Part shown: positions 12,352-26,305 of the stretch, piece by piece
How the letters are laid out: the number at the start of each line of letters is the position of its first letter
Numbering within the stretch: position 1 is the stretch's first letter
Assembly (NCBI GenBank): GCA_963691815.1
Contig: OY829661.1
Span: 19,178,349-19,242,348 of the forward strand
DNA: 64,000 nt
Origin: Echiichthys vipera
Lineage: Eukaryota; Chordata; Actinopteri; Perciformes; Trachinidae
Reading direction: 5' to 3'
Notes under the pieces: generated by a model
What the model was told of the DNA's origin: nothing
The model's input: the letters and a program-made list of their open reading frames with translations, nothing else
Databases searched by the model: none
Program-made: the position numbers and the translations under genes

Positions 12352-15300
12352 CTTACAGGGATTCAATATTTTATAGTTAAATGTAATTAGCCTAACCCTA
12401 AAGAAGTGACTTTATGCCAATAACATCCATCTAAATTCCCCATGGTTGTACATATGTTTTGCTTGTATAATCCCTAGGATCACAGTGATTACACTTCCTA
12501 ATCTCCTGGAGTGGAAAGGGGGATAATGGACAGAAAGAAAATCAATTATTTTCTCTTGACGTTGAAGGAGCATCTGAGGAGGAATACTTCACCTGTTGAC
12601 AGCAAATTAGAACATGGACGTGTGGCAAAATAAAATGCAGGGTTGTGGTTTGTTGTGTCATTACCTTGATGTCATATATGAAGACAGTTGATAACGATTC
12701 GTAAATATTATATACTTCTGTAAGAGCTAAAAGCTATACTCCCACAGGGATGACTATAGGTCATGGTTACACTTCTAAGTGCTGCCACTCAATAATTGTT
12801 TCATGCTCATAAATGTGCAGTGTAACTGAAAAAAGGGGGTACTATCAGTAAAAAGAAAAATGGACTCACATATGGTGATGCATTTCTGCTTGCATGGTTC
12901 AAGTGAGATCAGACAATATTAAATGATCTGCTAAAAGTAACGTTTTCCACACGAGTGAACGATAAAGCTACACATCCTTAATTTTTACTCCTACTCTCAG
13001 ATACTAAATGTCTGCAAAGGTGAACAGAAACCTTCTGAGACTTTATTTGCAGTGGACTGTACATTAAATCATTGGCCATAATAAAAAATGTTAGCTCTCT
13101 TTTTTCCCATTGTCATAGCAACTACTTTGTTCACTTCTCCTGTGGAAAAACAGAGCACAACACTGCAAAGAGAGATGAAGGAATGGAGAAATCTGTCCCA
13201 TTACCTACACACTCAAATGCAAATAATGTGTTCACTCCTAAATTGGCTGTACCTCTTAGATGTCTTATAGATATGAACCCAGTGCTCATTTTTTATAGTT
13301 TTCCCTAACAAAAGCTTGTCGCAAAAGACTTTCAAAGACCTAATCCAGCCACACAAATTGTACACATTAGGGGTCACATGTTACAAAGGCTGGGCACTAA
13401 AATATAATAACTTCTTTGTGAAAATCAATGGATGGTAGACTACATTCACAGCATTCAAACAATTGGTCGATTCAGGAATATATCATTGTGTGAAAACTAG
13501 CCTGGAGGAGAGCTCAATCATCTAATGTTAAACTATATTCTCTTAAAATCTGTGAAAAACCTAAGATGATAATATGAAATGTCAGATCACTCCCTTACAA
13601 GTAAAAAATTGAAGTCAGACATTATATTAGGCAAGGGTTTTATTAAAGCCAAGCGGCTGGGTTCTGGAGCAGTTGCAGATGAAAGGAGAAATTATTCCTT
13701 ACTGAGGCGAGACTGTACTGTGCTGTAAACAGCAGAATATGAAGACATGGGTGAGTTTTTCTTTGTAAGTTGGTACACACAGAGGCAAATAAATAAATCA
13801 GAAAAATGTTGTTTTGAGCTTCTAGCTTAAGACATATTTTAAATACAGGAAGGGGACATAAGTGACACAGTGTTTTTTAATCCACCATAAAAACTGTTTC
13901 TTTAAAACCTCAAACCTTCCTTATTAAAATTAGTTTATTGCCAACCATAGAGCAAAATATTATCTTCCTTGTACACTGGACACAGTCATAAGTCCTGTGC
14001 AACCGTGGGACAATGCAGGCAAAATTCTATTCTTTACTCACTTCATAAATAATGTCATAGCTCATGAAAATGTGCCTGCACCATAAAGATTTTACACTTG
14101 ATTAAAAGATCCGTGTAAAAAGTGCGTGTAGAAAGCTGTAGTCATTCTTTTGGTCTGGTGCACTTAAACAGGTCGAGAGTCGAGCTGGATTTTGACTGTG
14201 GGAGTCTGGTGGTATTTGGGTAGCCGAGCCAAGGCAATGTGGTGTAAAATTGGTTCTGAATTTATGCATCGTGTTATAACATGACCAGGGAGGTGGCGAG
14301 TGGAGACGATGATAAAGTGGAGACAGAAAGAGAGACAGAAAGAGAATCGAACAAGTACATTTTTGAAAAAGGAGCATAGCGATGGATTCACAGATCAGTC
14401 TAGACATACTTTATAACTACACTTACTAATTGTTATTCTGATGCTGTTTATTGAAATTGATGCATTCTTTGCAGCCTAGTCACTACATCACCATTACATG
14501 GATCCTTCAAAAAAGCACTTTATGAAAAATGAGATTTTTTTTTCACTTATCCTAAAGGGGTGTTTGTGTTTGCAGTCCTTGGGTTGGGGATTGTAGAGAG
14601 GCCTCAGGTCTGATCTAAAACAAAATCTAGCTGTGTACACATAAAGAACATCAATGTGATTCATGCAGTCTTCACATTTGCCTTAGACCTTGAAGGACTT
14701 TGAGAGAGAATAAGTACTTTTCCATTAAAAAAGACAAATTCCTCACACTGAGAAAGTAATTAAACTCCTTTTGTAGATCAGCACTCAACTTAACATACAG
14801 AACCAGGTTACAGAAATTGTCTGTTTCAATATTTACTAATGCTTAAAGTCTTTATTCATAATGTAAGTTGGTGATGTCATTAATTGTGATGAGTGACAGA
14901 TCTTATAGTGTATTCTTATAAGAAAGTAATAATCTCTGTATAACACTCTTTAGAGGTATAAATTACACACCAAAGTCCTTTTGAATGTCAAATAAAAAAA
15001 GCATCATTAAGAGAATCTTTTACAGAATATGGACAGAGATTTAAAAAAAAAAAACAGCAATGAGAAGCAAATATAAAATCAGCTTTTAAGAAAGTTGCAT
15101 TAAGCATAAAGCTGTTGTTGTTGTTTGCTGCTTGAGAGCCACACTTTTACAGTCTTATTAGCAAAGACTTGGTCACCCTCACAAAGACGGATGTTTTTCC
15201 CACTTGATCATTTGAGGCTGCACTCTGTTTTATAGGGGTCCGACATATCTGTGATGTAACCCGGGCATTTAAGGCTGTGGGAGTTATCAATATAATTTGT

Positions 15301-16509
15301 CCTAAATCGGTAACCAGTGAAGAGAGGCAAGGATGCATTGTAATATGATTGCCGTAGTCTGTCTGTGATGACACAAATGTGTGGAAGACATTTTCAGTTT
15401 GGTAAACAACACAAATTGGCAGAACTTTTAGCAATGTTTCTCAACCCATAACCCTAAGAAGTGACTTGATGAAATGAGGACTGCATAAAATATCCTAGCT
15501 TTGCAAAAACATCCTCCCCTCTGAATGTCTTAAGCATAAAAAGATTGCCACCAAAATAGAAGTGCACTATTGTAATACAGTACAGTGCACGCGGTGGAAA
15601 CACGCAGGTCATGTACTAATCACACTCTTGGCCAAATGTGAATCAATAAAAGCAGAGCAGCAATTAGTCTTCTATTAAACTTCAGTCAATTCAAATGTAA
15701 CCAGCCTATTGCAAGGACATTATTAGTTGTTATCCCTACCATAGATGTGAGGCCGTATAGCCCTGTTTTTCCTCCTTGTGGGCTCAGTAGTCTGTTATAT
15801 CTATTGATCAGCGTCATCACTTATCAATATTAGATGATCAGAGCAACTGCTCAACCGTTGGGCTGTAAAATCAGATACTATGAAGAGTAACAATGGTAGG
15901 GATTAAATAAAGAGTAAAACTCTGCATAAGGAAGAAGGTTTGGGATCAAGGATCAAACCCAGGACTTTCACCAGGAATACTGGTGTCCCATGTGAGGGCA
16001 AATGTCAGTTTTGACTGCCGTGCTAATAGATGATAACATGATTTGGTACTTACTAGTAGGTGTTGCAGCTAGGATCCTGAAATCTGTGCATTTGGAATAA
16101 ATATAGGAAAAAGGAGATGGAATGACAAAAAAGATGTCCAAAATGAATAAACGGGCCAAGGAATGTAAATTAATTATCAAGAGATAGCAAACACCACAGT
16201 GCATTAGCAGCTCAGTGAACATCAAAATCAATTTCAAGTTCAATAACACAGCTTTCTGTACCCTCTTTGTTTGGTATTATAAATGATCAGATATTTCTGT
16301 CTTTTTTTCTGTCTGTGAAGATGTTGTTGTTTTGTTTTTTTTTAGTCTGCTGTCATGGAGATTTGGAGAGAAATGGTGAACCCTGAGGAATGAAAAGGCA
16401 ACAGCACTTGTATAGTATATATTTCTGCCATTTGCAAGTTCCTTCCTCAAATACATATGCATAAAGGGTAGAGTAACGTTTCAGTGATCATACAAAAGGT
16501 GCATTTACA

Positions 16510-16554
16510 GTGTGTGTGTGTGTGCGTGTGCGTGTGCGTGTGCGTGTGCGTGTG

Positions 16555-16605
<51 letters not shown>

Positions 16606-16648
16606 ATGCATGCGTTTGTGTGTGTGTGTTTGCATGCATGCGTGTGTT
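16510..16648 (+). repeat. compound GT / GTGTGC / TGCG microsatellite
   Basis: A graded array: GT units, then regular GTGTGC units, GT again, a run of about ten TGCG units, then TGCA interruptions. Alternating purine-pyrimidine throughout, so it has Z-DNA potential. His/Thr/Arg-repeat open frames here are artefacts. Confidence 0.95.
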
Positions 16649-19600
16649 CTAGATGACAGGTGAATTGTGCTTCCAGACTAGGGCACAGGTTTGATGAATA
16701 ACACACACAAGAATACATCCGAAACAAGGAGCAAAAGTCTTTGGAAATCTGGCCTTGGGTCTTTTCTTTTTCACTGCTTTTCTTCCTTTTTCACAATGTT
16801 TCTTTTTCTTTCATTCCATTTACTTCTGTCATGATCTTGCTTTGCTCTCCCTCAGCAGTAATACCTTTCAAACCGAGTCCCATAAAAAACCCAACTCCCA
16901 AACCACTAAGGCTAAACTCCAGCATTTCTGTACCACAAATTTCAATTACTGGGCTATACCCATCTCACTTTCACAGTTCCTCTCACAGTCCTGAAGTTAA
17001 TTAAATAATTTCCAAGTCCTTAAGGTCTTTTTTGTATCACCATCTGTCTATCTGCTCTGTCTCCATCTGTTTTATTACAACAGTGCATACAGTAGAACCA
17101 GCACACTGATTCTCCTGTCGAAAATAAATGTCCGTTATCTACAGTTAAAAATAAAATGTCATAAGTGTTAAAAAAAATTTTTAAATTACTTTCATTCCAC
17201 ACTTTGGTATGGTGCAATATTTTCTTGAAAATATACATTATTCATTACATTCTCCTCACAGTCACCTGTATTGACTTCTTTATTTTGATAAGCCAAAGGC
17301 ATCTGCTGTCATCATTAACATTCTTCCTCAGGGATTACAACAGTGAGTTTCTCATGTGAAAATGCATCTCAGACTATAAAATCAGACCTCACCTCAGAGT
17401 GTGGTGCAGGATACAAATTACAAATGCAGACAAAAATGGAGGTATCCTTTCTGTGACTTTTGGATCTAGTTTTTTGCTGTGCCATAATATTGAAAAAGAG
17501 CTAATGTTTTTGTATTACAAAAGTAAACTAAATACATACAGATTTTGGTAACGCTGTTTTAGCTAAAAGACAATAAATAAGCAAATCAGAATCATATTTT
17601 AAAAACTAATAATAATATGTTGACCAAAGAAACCCTCTCAAGTATCTGGGAAATGATAAAGTGGGAGATTTTAGGTGAGTTTTTAATTACTTATTACTAT
17701 TAGTTCTCAAATATTTTTCCTTTACCATGCCTGAATTTTAACTCACTGATTATCAATATTATACTGTATGTTGATTAATGAAGAAAAATAAAAGTTAGAG
17801 GGCGCACGTCAATAAAAAAATATAGGAAAAGATAACAACAACTATTAATAAAAGCTTTGCAGGCAAAGGAGAAAGAGATGGCACCATTTATACTGATCAA
17901 GAATGATGTGATCCCGTGTTAAAAGGGTTTAAATAAGAAAGTAAGACAGGTAGTGGGAGTAGTGACTGTTCTAAAGGGAGAAAGCATAATCTTATGTGAT
18001 ATAGAGAGCACAGAAAGTCCACATGGGAGAGAGAATCAAATTTAGTTTTGGACTGTTTTGTTAAGAAATTGAAAAAAAATAAAAGAAATAAATATTATCC
18101 AAATATGACACCTTGGGAAATTGTAATGGGATATTTGTAATACTTTTTTCACCTATGAATAATTACATAAAGTCATCAATAAATAATCAACAGATTGACC
18201 ATTAATGGAAATAAACAGAGAACGTGCTAAAACCTGTGCCATAAGCTATAATACAGATGTCAAAGATTTTGTTTTTTCTCAGACGTATTCAGCAAATTGT
18301 TATTACAGCTGACTAACAGAATGGCAAATTGGTTTAGAAATTCTGCTTTTTTTTTTTCTCATTGGCCAAAGTAGATGTTTTCAGTCAATGTATTCTCAAG
18401 AGCAGGTTTGTATGATATCATACGAAAAGTTCTGCACAAATATTCATATGATATGTTCAGCCACGGACCGCAAGATCCAGCTAATACGCTGAAGAACGAG
18501 GAAAGATAGAAAACAAGCGCAGCTGGAGCATGCCTGCGAACCACTATAAAATAAAGATTCTGAACCAAATGTATTGGTCAAGCTTGTACTTGCACATACA
18601 TGAATGTTGACCCCAGCTGTCAGAGCCTAACTGTATCCAGAGCCAATTAGTGTACACAGTTATTATATTTGTGCATTTATACACAAACAAACAAAAACGC
18701 CAAACAAACATACACAGAGTAATTATAGTATACTGTATACTCAGTGGGTGAATGATATACTGGGCGCCTGTCAGGTTGGCAACTCTACAGGAGTGCCAGA
18801 GTGTATGGCAGTGCAAAGAAGGCTGCAATTAATAGTTTATGGATTGAGCAATAAATTATATATAGAGGTTAGTAACAGAACAGCATCCACTGAATTGAAC
18901 TGCCATGCAGGACACCCAGTTCTCCTTAAAAACACTTCAACTGGGCAGATGTTTGTTGACACAGGTGCCTGAACCTGCATTTGAGGGGAAGCCTTATTAC
19001 TCCTGATGTATAATTGATATACAGTACATTATGCGTAGGTGTTGCATTTTATACTGCCTTTATGAATCTGGCTCATTGGACATACTTCATATCAAGACTG
19101 GCAATTCTAACATGCCAAACAATATTTCTAACACTTTAAGTGTAGCTTTTCCAGTATAACACCCATAAAATTATACAGACAGGAAAATCAATAAAAGTGT
19201 GTGAAGGCGAGACAGTTGTGAGAGGAAAAATCTTTCACTGGTCAGCTTGTGTCTGTTTTTGTGTGGGGAAAAAAATACAGGAAGGAAAATAGTTAATATA
19301 AGAGAAAATCACATCTGTTTCTAAATCTACATATAGGCATGTTGTCAGGTGGCTTGTGCATTCAGATGCTCTTGTGTTCATAAATACTATATGTGCATGA
19401 GACTGTACTGGCCCTGTATTGGCACATTGATCGTGCGCATATATGTGAATGTGACTTTTGTGGCTCTTACCACTTCAATGTGACCTCAGTGGCTTTTGTG
19501 ACAAAATGTTTTGACTTATGGCTGCTAGAGCTAAATGTCAGCTTTTGTGTGTATAGTGCAGTGTATATGCTTTTGTTTATGTATTGCATACTCATACTGT

Positions 19601-20452
19601 ATAGTGCCCGCGCACATATTCCTATTACAATGTATTACAGTGTGAGTAAATTAAGCTGACAGCAACACCAGTCCCCACATGGCACAGCAACTGGTAATCA
19701 CATTAAGGCACAGCTGCATTTAGCAGTCAGTTCTGACACCACTAAGCTAAATATTTCCAACTCAAAGTCAATAAATACTGGCATCTGCATTCAAACAAAA
19801 GTGAGACTATGTAAATTCCCCATTTATAATGCACAAGACAGCCTCTGAGAGGCTGCAAGAGCAAATTGAAGAAGTCATATTCATCGGGTTGTATTTGCGG
19901 AAAAAATATATTCAAAAATTATGCGATTCGATATGCATACTAGTTTGGAACTTTACTGCATCTATTAAAATATAGCTTTAAAAATTAGTTTCTGATCATT
20001 AAACGCAGTTGTTGTATAAATTACACACAGTAGAATGATTTGAGAAATATGGCTCTTTTATGGTGAAACTTGGAGCAAGCACAAACATAAGCGAAGGCTG
20101 GAGGGGTCGGGATTAGGAAGGAAGGCCTGAGGCATTCCATCCCACCATGCTGCACCAAGCACAGGGATTCAACTCTGTAAACCAAGAAATTTAGAGAGAC
20201 AGAAGGAAATCCAGGTAGAGCCTGAGATTTACTTTCTTCTGTCTGTCTGTCCCGGTCGGCCTATTTTTTAAGCATAAACTGCATGTTGGCACACGATGAC
20301 CGCTGGTATGTCATGGTGGTCTAGCTAAAATGTCTCTAACTGTCTCTCACTCATTTCTCCCACCGCTCTGTTTGCCTATCCAAAATAATCCCATTCAATG
20401 CTATTTTACTCTGCTGTTGCACTGTAAAAATTTTAAAAGCTCTAGACCCACA

Positions 20453-20500
20453 GACACACACACGCACGCACACGCACACGCACACGCACACGCACACACA
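20453..20500 (+). repeat. CA/CACACG compound microsatellite
   Basis: Short array of CACACG units flanked by CA units; same unit type as the arrays at 16.5 and 53.0 kb. Confidence 0.9.
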
Positions 20501-23481
20501 ATCCCATTATACATAAACAACCAAGGCATGCTGAAAAGTTATTACACAGGGCATCACAATATAAGCCGTGCCGACACATTTTACAACCTAAATTTATGAG
20601 TTGCAACCTGTTACATGGGAGAAAAAGGACTTGAAAGGGTGGGAGGCCTAACAAGGCACCACTTGGCTCTTGTACTTAAGTGGACTCAGTGACATCTCTA
20701 TATTATTTTATTGTATCTCTCCTGCATCGATAGCATACTTGCCAATTTGAAGCGAATAAGCAAACAGTAAATCTTAGGGATTTTAGATATGCAATTGCTA
20801 AAAAGGTGTGACAGGTTTTTAAGAGATCCAGTAGCTCTTGGCATCCGGCTGTATGTTGTTTTTTCATCGGTTATGAACCAGCTTGTGCAGTGGTAAAGCC
20901 ACAGAGGGTGGCAGCTGTCACGTAAAAAGGTGTTGCCTTGCCACTGTTGCTATACAAAATAGAGTATGAAAACATGTCCTTTTTTCAACACTTCTTTTTG
21001 TTTTTTTAACAATTGTATCTTTTTTCATAGTAAGTTGGCAATTGATGAGTTAAAAATTGATGAGTCTTTTTATTTCTTTGAGTTTAAGTCTAACAGCTTG
21101 TCAGTCACTGTAGAGCCATTCAGAACCCAGCAGAGCAGAGAAGAAAACACATGCACAATCTCTCAACCGGGAAGCTGTTAATGCAGCACAACAACGTTGA
21201 AAGGAAGATAACTGGAAGGCCATACTCATGACACCTTGAGGTGAGGTTTGATTTTGAAGTTTGTCACTATATGCATCTTAACTAAAAAAAAAACTTGTTT
21301 TCAGGCTCCTCAGTTACTTTGTCCATATGTAACCTGGTGGGAAGGTGGTTGATCTGGCTTTAGGATAGTGTGGTACTGCCTGCCTCACAAGGATTTAAAA
21401 GGTCAGGGGAATTTAGTTCCGGTAACGGATGATTCATGCTGTGGCCTGATAAAATAAAATCTTGAAAGCAAACCTGAAATGAAAAGGCAAGCACTGCAGG
21501 AAGGCTGAAATTGGAGTTGCATTGTCAATATATCTGACAGCATAAAATAATCCCTTTGGCAAGAATGTATTTTATGCGTTATACAGATACAAGCAATTCT
21601 GATAACAAACAAGAGGAAAAAGTGTGAATGTGTTTGAGTGTGAGATGCAAAAACAAGGTTCAATTTGAATTAAAGAACATTTGAAGCTTATCACCTAAAA
21701 CTATCTAAATGTAAAACTAATGTTACTTACTGAGCTTATACCTCCCATTTTAACGTAACTTTAAGGAGCTGGTCTATGAGCCAACGATGTAAGTAAAAAG
21801 GGAAAAGAGAGGCATAGCTGTCTGTGACGGGGTTCTAAACCTTTCCCACACTCTCTCTGAATAAACTAATAAATATTGTTCCTCATCATTAACTGAGCAA
21901 AATGGCCACATTACCCACTGAACTTTGACTGTGTTTGCTGGGAAGATAGACGGACAACATCTCACAGGCATCAAACCTCTCTATTTCTGTTAGGGAAAGT
22001 CGTGGGCACAACTACAAACTCATCTGCACAGCCCAAGTTCGACTTCAGTGTGTACACCCCATTAAGCCTCTACTCTTTGTCTTGTGTGCCCATGGCCAGA
22101 AATCAGCAAGTGAAAGAGGTTGTGGCAGGCATGAGAACCAAGTGGAAATCTAATGTGCGTATCATTTTGTTTTTTTGAGCAGCGAGATGATTCACAGAGC
22201 AGGATCAATGTCTGGGATTAGAGAGAAGTTATTTCAATCAGGAGAAACACGTGGATGGAGAAAAGACAATTGTTTATTATACCAGATGATGTGTGATAAT
22301 TAAGTATTGGCAGAATGTCTTTGGAGCTTATACTCAGCAGGGAGATTTGAAATTGAGAGGTGTCTGCCCTGAGCAACAGCAAGATAAATCCCCCCATGGA
22401 GTCCAGACACCGGTGGTAGTGGTGGCGACTGATGATTCTGCTGAGGCTGATGGAGCTGAATGAATCTTCGAGGACTGGCACTGAAATGACAGCTGACAAT
22501 AACAGAGAAGCGTGCATAACAGCATCATGAATGTACTAAGGCAGAGAGATAATCATCATCAGCAGCAAGACGATAGCCTAACAAAGTAGGCGTGACACTG
22601 GGCCATTGGATAGATGTGATCAGCTGATGAAACCAGCTGATAAGAACAGCTGATGACAAGATTGACAGTCCCAAACAGTGACAGCAAAGAACAATGATTG
22701 ATGATTGAGCATGCATGAGAGGAGGGAATGGCAGGATGCATGTAATATAAAACAGGCTTAAGCATGTTAAAGGATAGTCTTCACGACTGAACTTAGGCAT
22801 ACCCTATAATATTCCATACTATTTTGACTTTAATTAGATTTAGGAATATCAGGATTGCAAGTATACTTCCGTTATGCATATTGGTTATAGGATAAGGAGA
22901 ATTTCACAAGATATTTTGTGTTTAAAAGTAAGATTTTAAAAAGTGAGTATATCAGTCGACTGTTTTCGTACTGTACCACTACCTGGTTTTGTTGCTCTGA
23001 TTGTTTGTAGGTGTATCCAATTGAACCCATAGGCCAACTGATAATGCCCCTTGGAATCAAAAATGACAAGTGTGGGTACTTTTGCAGTGAAATTCAGTGA
23101 AAATGAATTTAATGCGGCTTTACAATGTGTAAGCAATGTAACTGACTATTACTAAATGAATAGTAATACTCACTTACTTTATACTTAATAGTAATACTTA
23201 ACAGACAATTTATCACAGAAAAGACAATTGGCCAGATGGATTGACAGACATTCTTGTGATCTCACTTTGTATTTTGTTTCTGTCTTTTTAGGTCTTTCAC
23301 ACACCAAACACATAAAAAATAGTCACACACAGCCCCGACTTGGCAGTAGATCAGCTATGGCCTGTTGTAGAGAAGCCCTGGGGCTGCAGACCCAAAGCTG
23401 TAATCACTGTGTTTTGTCTGCAGCGAAGATTGAGGACCGCTGAAAGTGGAGCTGAGCATAGAATGAATTCAAGCACCACGG

Positions 23482-23647
<166 letters not shown>

Positions 23648-25489
23648 AGACAGCACCAAACTACTTTCATGTGCTACTTCAAAGCATCAATTAAACAGTA
23701 GAAAAGCAAGATAATAACCATAAGGTTATCCTCATAATGAGCCAAAGTATTCTTTGTGACACATCAAAAAACTTCCACAGCTTCTAGCCAGCACATGGAA
23801 ATACATTAACACCACAGTGGGGAATAGCATGCACAGAGGTGCATGCAAATGAGGGAGTGAGTTTTTAAAAAGACAAATCTTAATATTTGACTAAACCACA
23901 ATGGGTTGTGACTTCACAGTTTTTCTGCAAAGGTGGCTACAAGAGAACAATGACAGTTACATTATGTAACCGGTGCTACATCAAAACAATTACATTTTGT
24001 AACCATAGTTTCACAACCAGATACATCATCAAGGGCCTCTATACATGCATTTCACAGAATATTATGAAATGCATTTTGTATCCATGTTTGAGGGCAGAGC
24101 AGTTCTTATAAGTCAAATAATGTCAACATACAAAATGAATACATTGATGTATTAAAACTGGACATTGTACACACTTTTTTCCCATTATAAAATGTCTTAC
24201 AAACTCTAGACTTGACTGCGGCTTGACAGAATGACACAGGCAAACAGTCACTTAACACCACAACACTCTTTGCTGTGTACAATGCATTGAGCAAGAAGAA
24301 CTCAGTCCACTTTGGGTCATAAATAAATGACGCTCTGCATTGAGCATGATGAGTGGGAGAGAGCAACACAACAGCAAGTCCCCCACTCACACTGGTCTAT
24401 TCTTAATGCTAAAGAATGGTCTGGGGAGGGATGAACGTATCTCCAGACAATTTTCACTCCGCCTATAATGCCATGTAGTAGTCAATGGATGCAATAAGGC
24501 CAACGTCCAAGGTCGTATCGAAGAACTGAACAAGGAACTAGACACATAGGGTACATCCTAAGTGTCTTACTGGATCAATTCTTGCTCCTGGATCCTTACT
24601 TGCACTAGAAGTTGTTCTGCTCCACCATCTTGAAGGCTATCTTGAAGCGAAGAGGGATCTCAGAGGATCCATGAACAAGAATACAAGAGAGCAACCAGGA
24701 GTCTTTTACTGGCCGACAGTCCCCCTTAATGAATAACGGCTATTTTGTTGGATGCTGCAGCTGATCGGACTGATTTGATGCATCATAACATCACTGGAGT
24801 TTCATACGGGACAGGACAGATAACAAATTGAAACATTAGTGTGCCACTGTGTTTTATGTTTTCTGGTTCTGTAAACTGTACATCTGAACAACGGACAAAA
24901 GGACCAGAAACGCCTGGATTAACTTTTATAATGGATACCACTAAAGTCAGAAAGATTTTGCTTTTTTTTTTTCTTCACATCTATTCATCATCTATTACAT
25001 TCAGTCACAGGTGAAGCTAATCATTCCTAATTGTCAGGTGTCATATGAGTTAAATCATTTCTATTTTCCATTCTTTATAAATAATTTCCACTGTGAAAAA
25101 GAACACCATAACATGATCTGGGTTATTAAATAATGAATTCACCATCAGAATATCAACAAATGCAGATGCAAATAATGAATAAATAATATCAACACATTCT
25201 GCCAGTAGAAATGATTTCTGTGCCTCTGAGCAGGACACAGTAGGATATAGCAAAATAAATAGCCTACAGAATGCAGGTTGTTATTTTCCGATCCCCTAAA
25301 GTCCCGAAAGGTGGTATTTATTCATTCTTTGGGAGAAAGTTATTTATCTTGCCTGCACAATATAAAAAATATCACCTAACGAGGCATTATGGGTTAATTG
25401 TTAATGTGCAGGTATTTGTTAAACAACAGACTACAGCGAGAAAACACTGTTTTTCTGCAGTGATAGGGGTGTTCCTTTATTAGTATTAG

Positions 25490-26305
25490 TACAGTGCACA
25501 TGGGTGCAGACACCTACTCCATCAAACATCTCTACAGCTGTTAAAGACGACTGGCAGTGATGGCAACTGTGATCAAAAATGGACAGTGCTTCATGTAACG
25601 CTTCAGAAGAAAGGATGTCTCATTTCTCCAAAAACACATTTCCTCATTTCTCCTCTCCTCAGATGGTTTACTGTGTCTTTCTATGCATCCCTGGTGGGAG
25701 GGACTAACACGCCAGCAAAAGATGCGAGTGAAGGAAACATGGATGCAATTAAGACAAGTGGGATGCACTTACAGAAAAAAAAAACTTCAGAGAAAAGGGA
25801 GGCAACAAACAGAAACTCGCAGCGTGTCGAACCCAGATCATTAGAACCAGTGTTCACAGACCTGGTAGAAGGCATATCCAGAGGCTTTTTGAGTACAAAA
25901 GAATGGGCTTCTGTGTACGTCCCATTGTTATGGACTACTTCACATGGAACAAAAGATAAAAGCCAATCACTCCAATCTTCACATGGCACAAGAAACTTGT
26001 GGCAGAATGCAACAAAATTCTCTCAGGCAAGAAAGAGATCATTGATTGGGCAGTTCAGTGAAAAAAGACTGCCTCCACAAACCATCTTATATGCCTCATA
26101 TTCAGATAAACTTCTGATGAGAGTTTATGAATTCTTCATTACATTTTCATTAGACACAAGTATGCACCTTTGTGAGGCAGACAAAAATGACAAAACTCAC
26201 TCACAAGGTGGCAATAATGCCCCTAAAAGCAAGACAACACAGCACTGTAGTAGTTGCAGTAGCCTTCTGCTTATGGATGACAGGATAACACATTTTTTTA
26301 GCTAG
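25490..26305 (+). other. long plus-strand open frame of unknown nature (271 codons)
   Basis: The frame is open from just after a TAG at 25487-25489 to the TAG at 26303-26305, about 271 codons in AT-rich intron. The first ATG is at 25739, giving 188 residues starting MDAIKTSGMHLQ. The product is Ser/Lys/Thr-rich and hydrophilic, with a KKKTSEKR basic stretch, a central hydrophobic piece (VYVPLLW) and a CSSCSSLLLMDD tail. I recognise no domain. It lies antisense to astn2 in the 18.5-kb intron. An A/T-rich TATA-like stretch (about 25370) lies upstream and an AATAAA at 26759-26764 downstream; neither is convincing alone. It may be an orphan gene, an eroded coding piece or a chance open frame. Confidence 0.3.

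Noticed and set aside
14102..14130. Minus-strand TRTFYTD resembling the LTFYTE motif of the astrotactin loop exon
   Set aside because: The surrounding frame has no acidic or RRRSK segments and no splice donor follows; the true exon with all motifs and both splice sites is at 11370-11477.
20453..20500. CRISPR-like array
   Set aside because: The arrays here and at 16.5, 46.2 and 53.0 kb are dinucleotide or hexanucleotide microsatellites without unique spacers, in a vertebrate genome.
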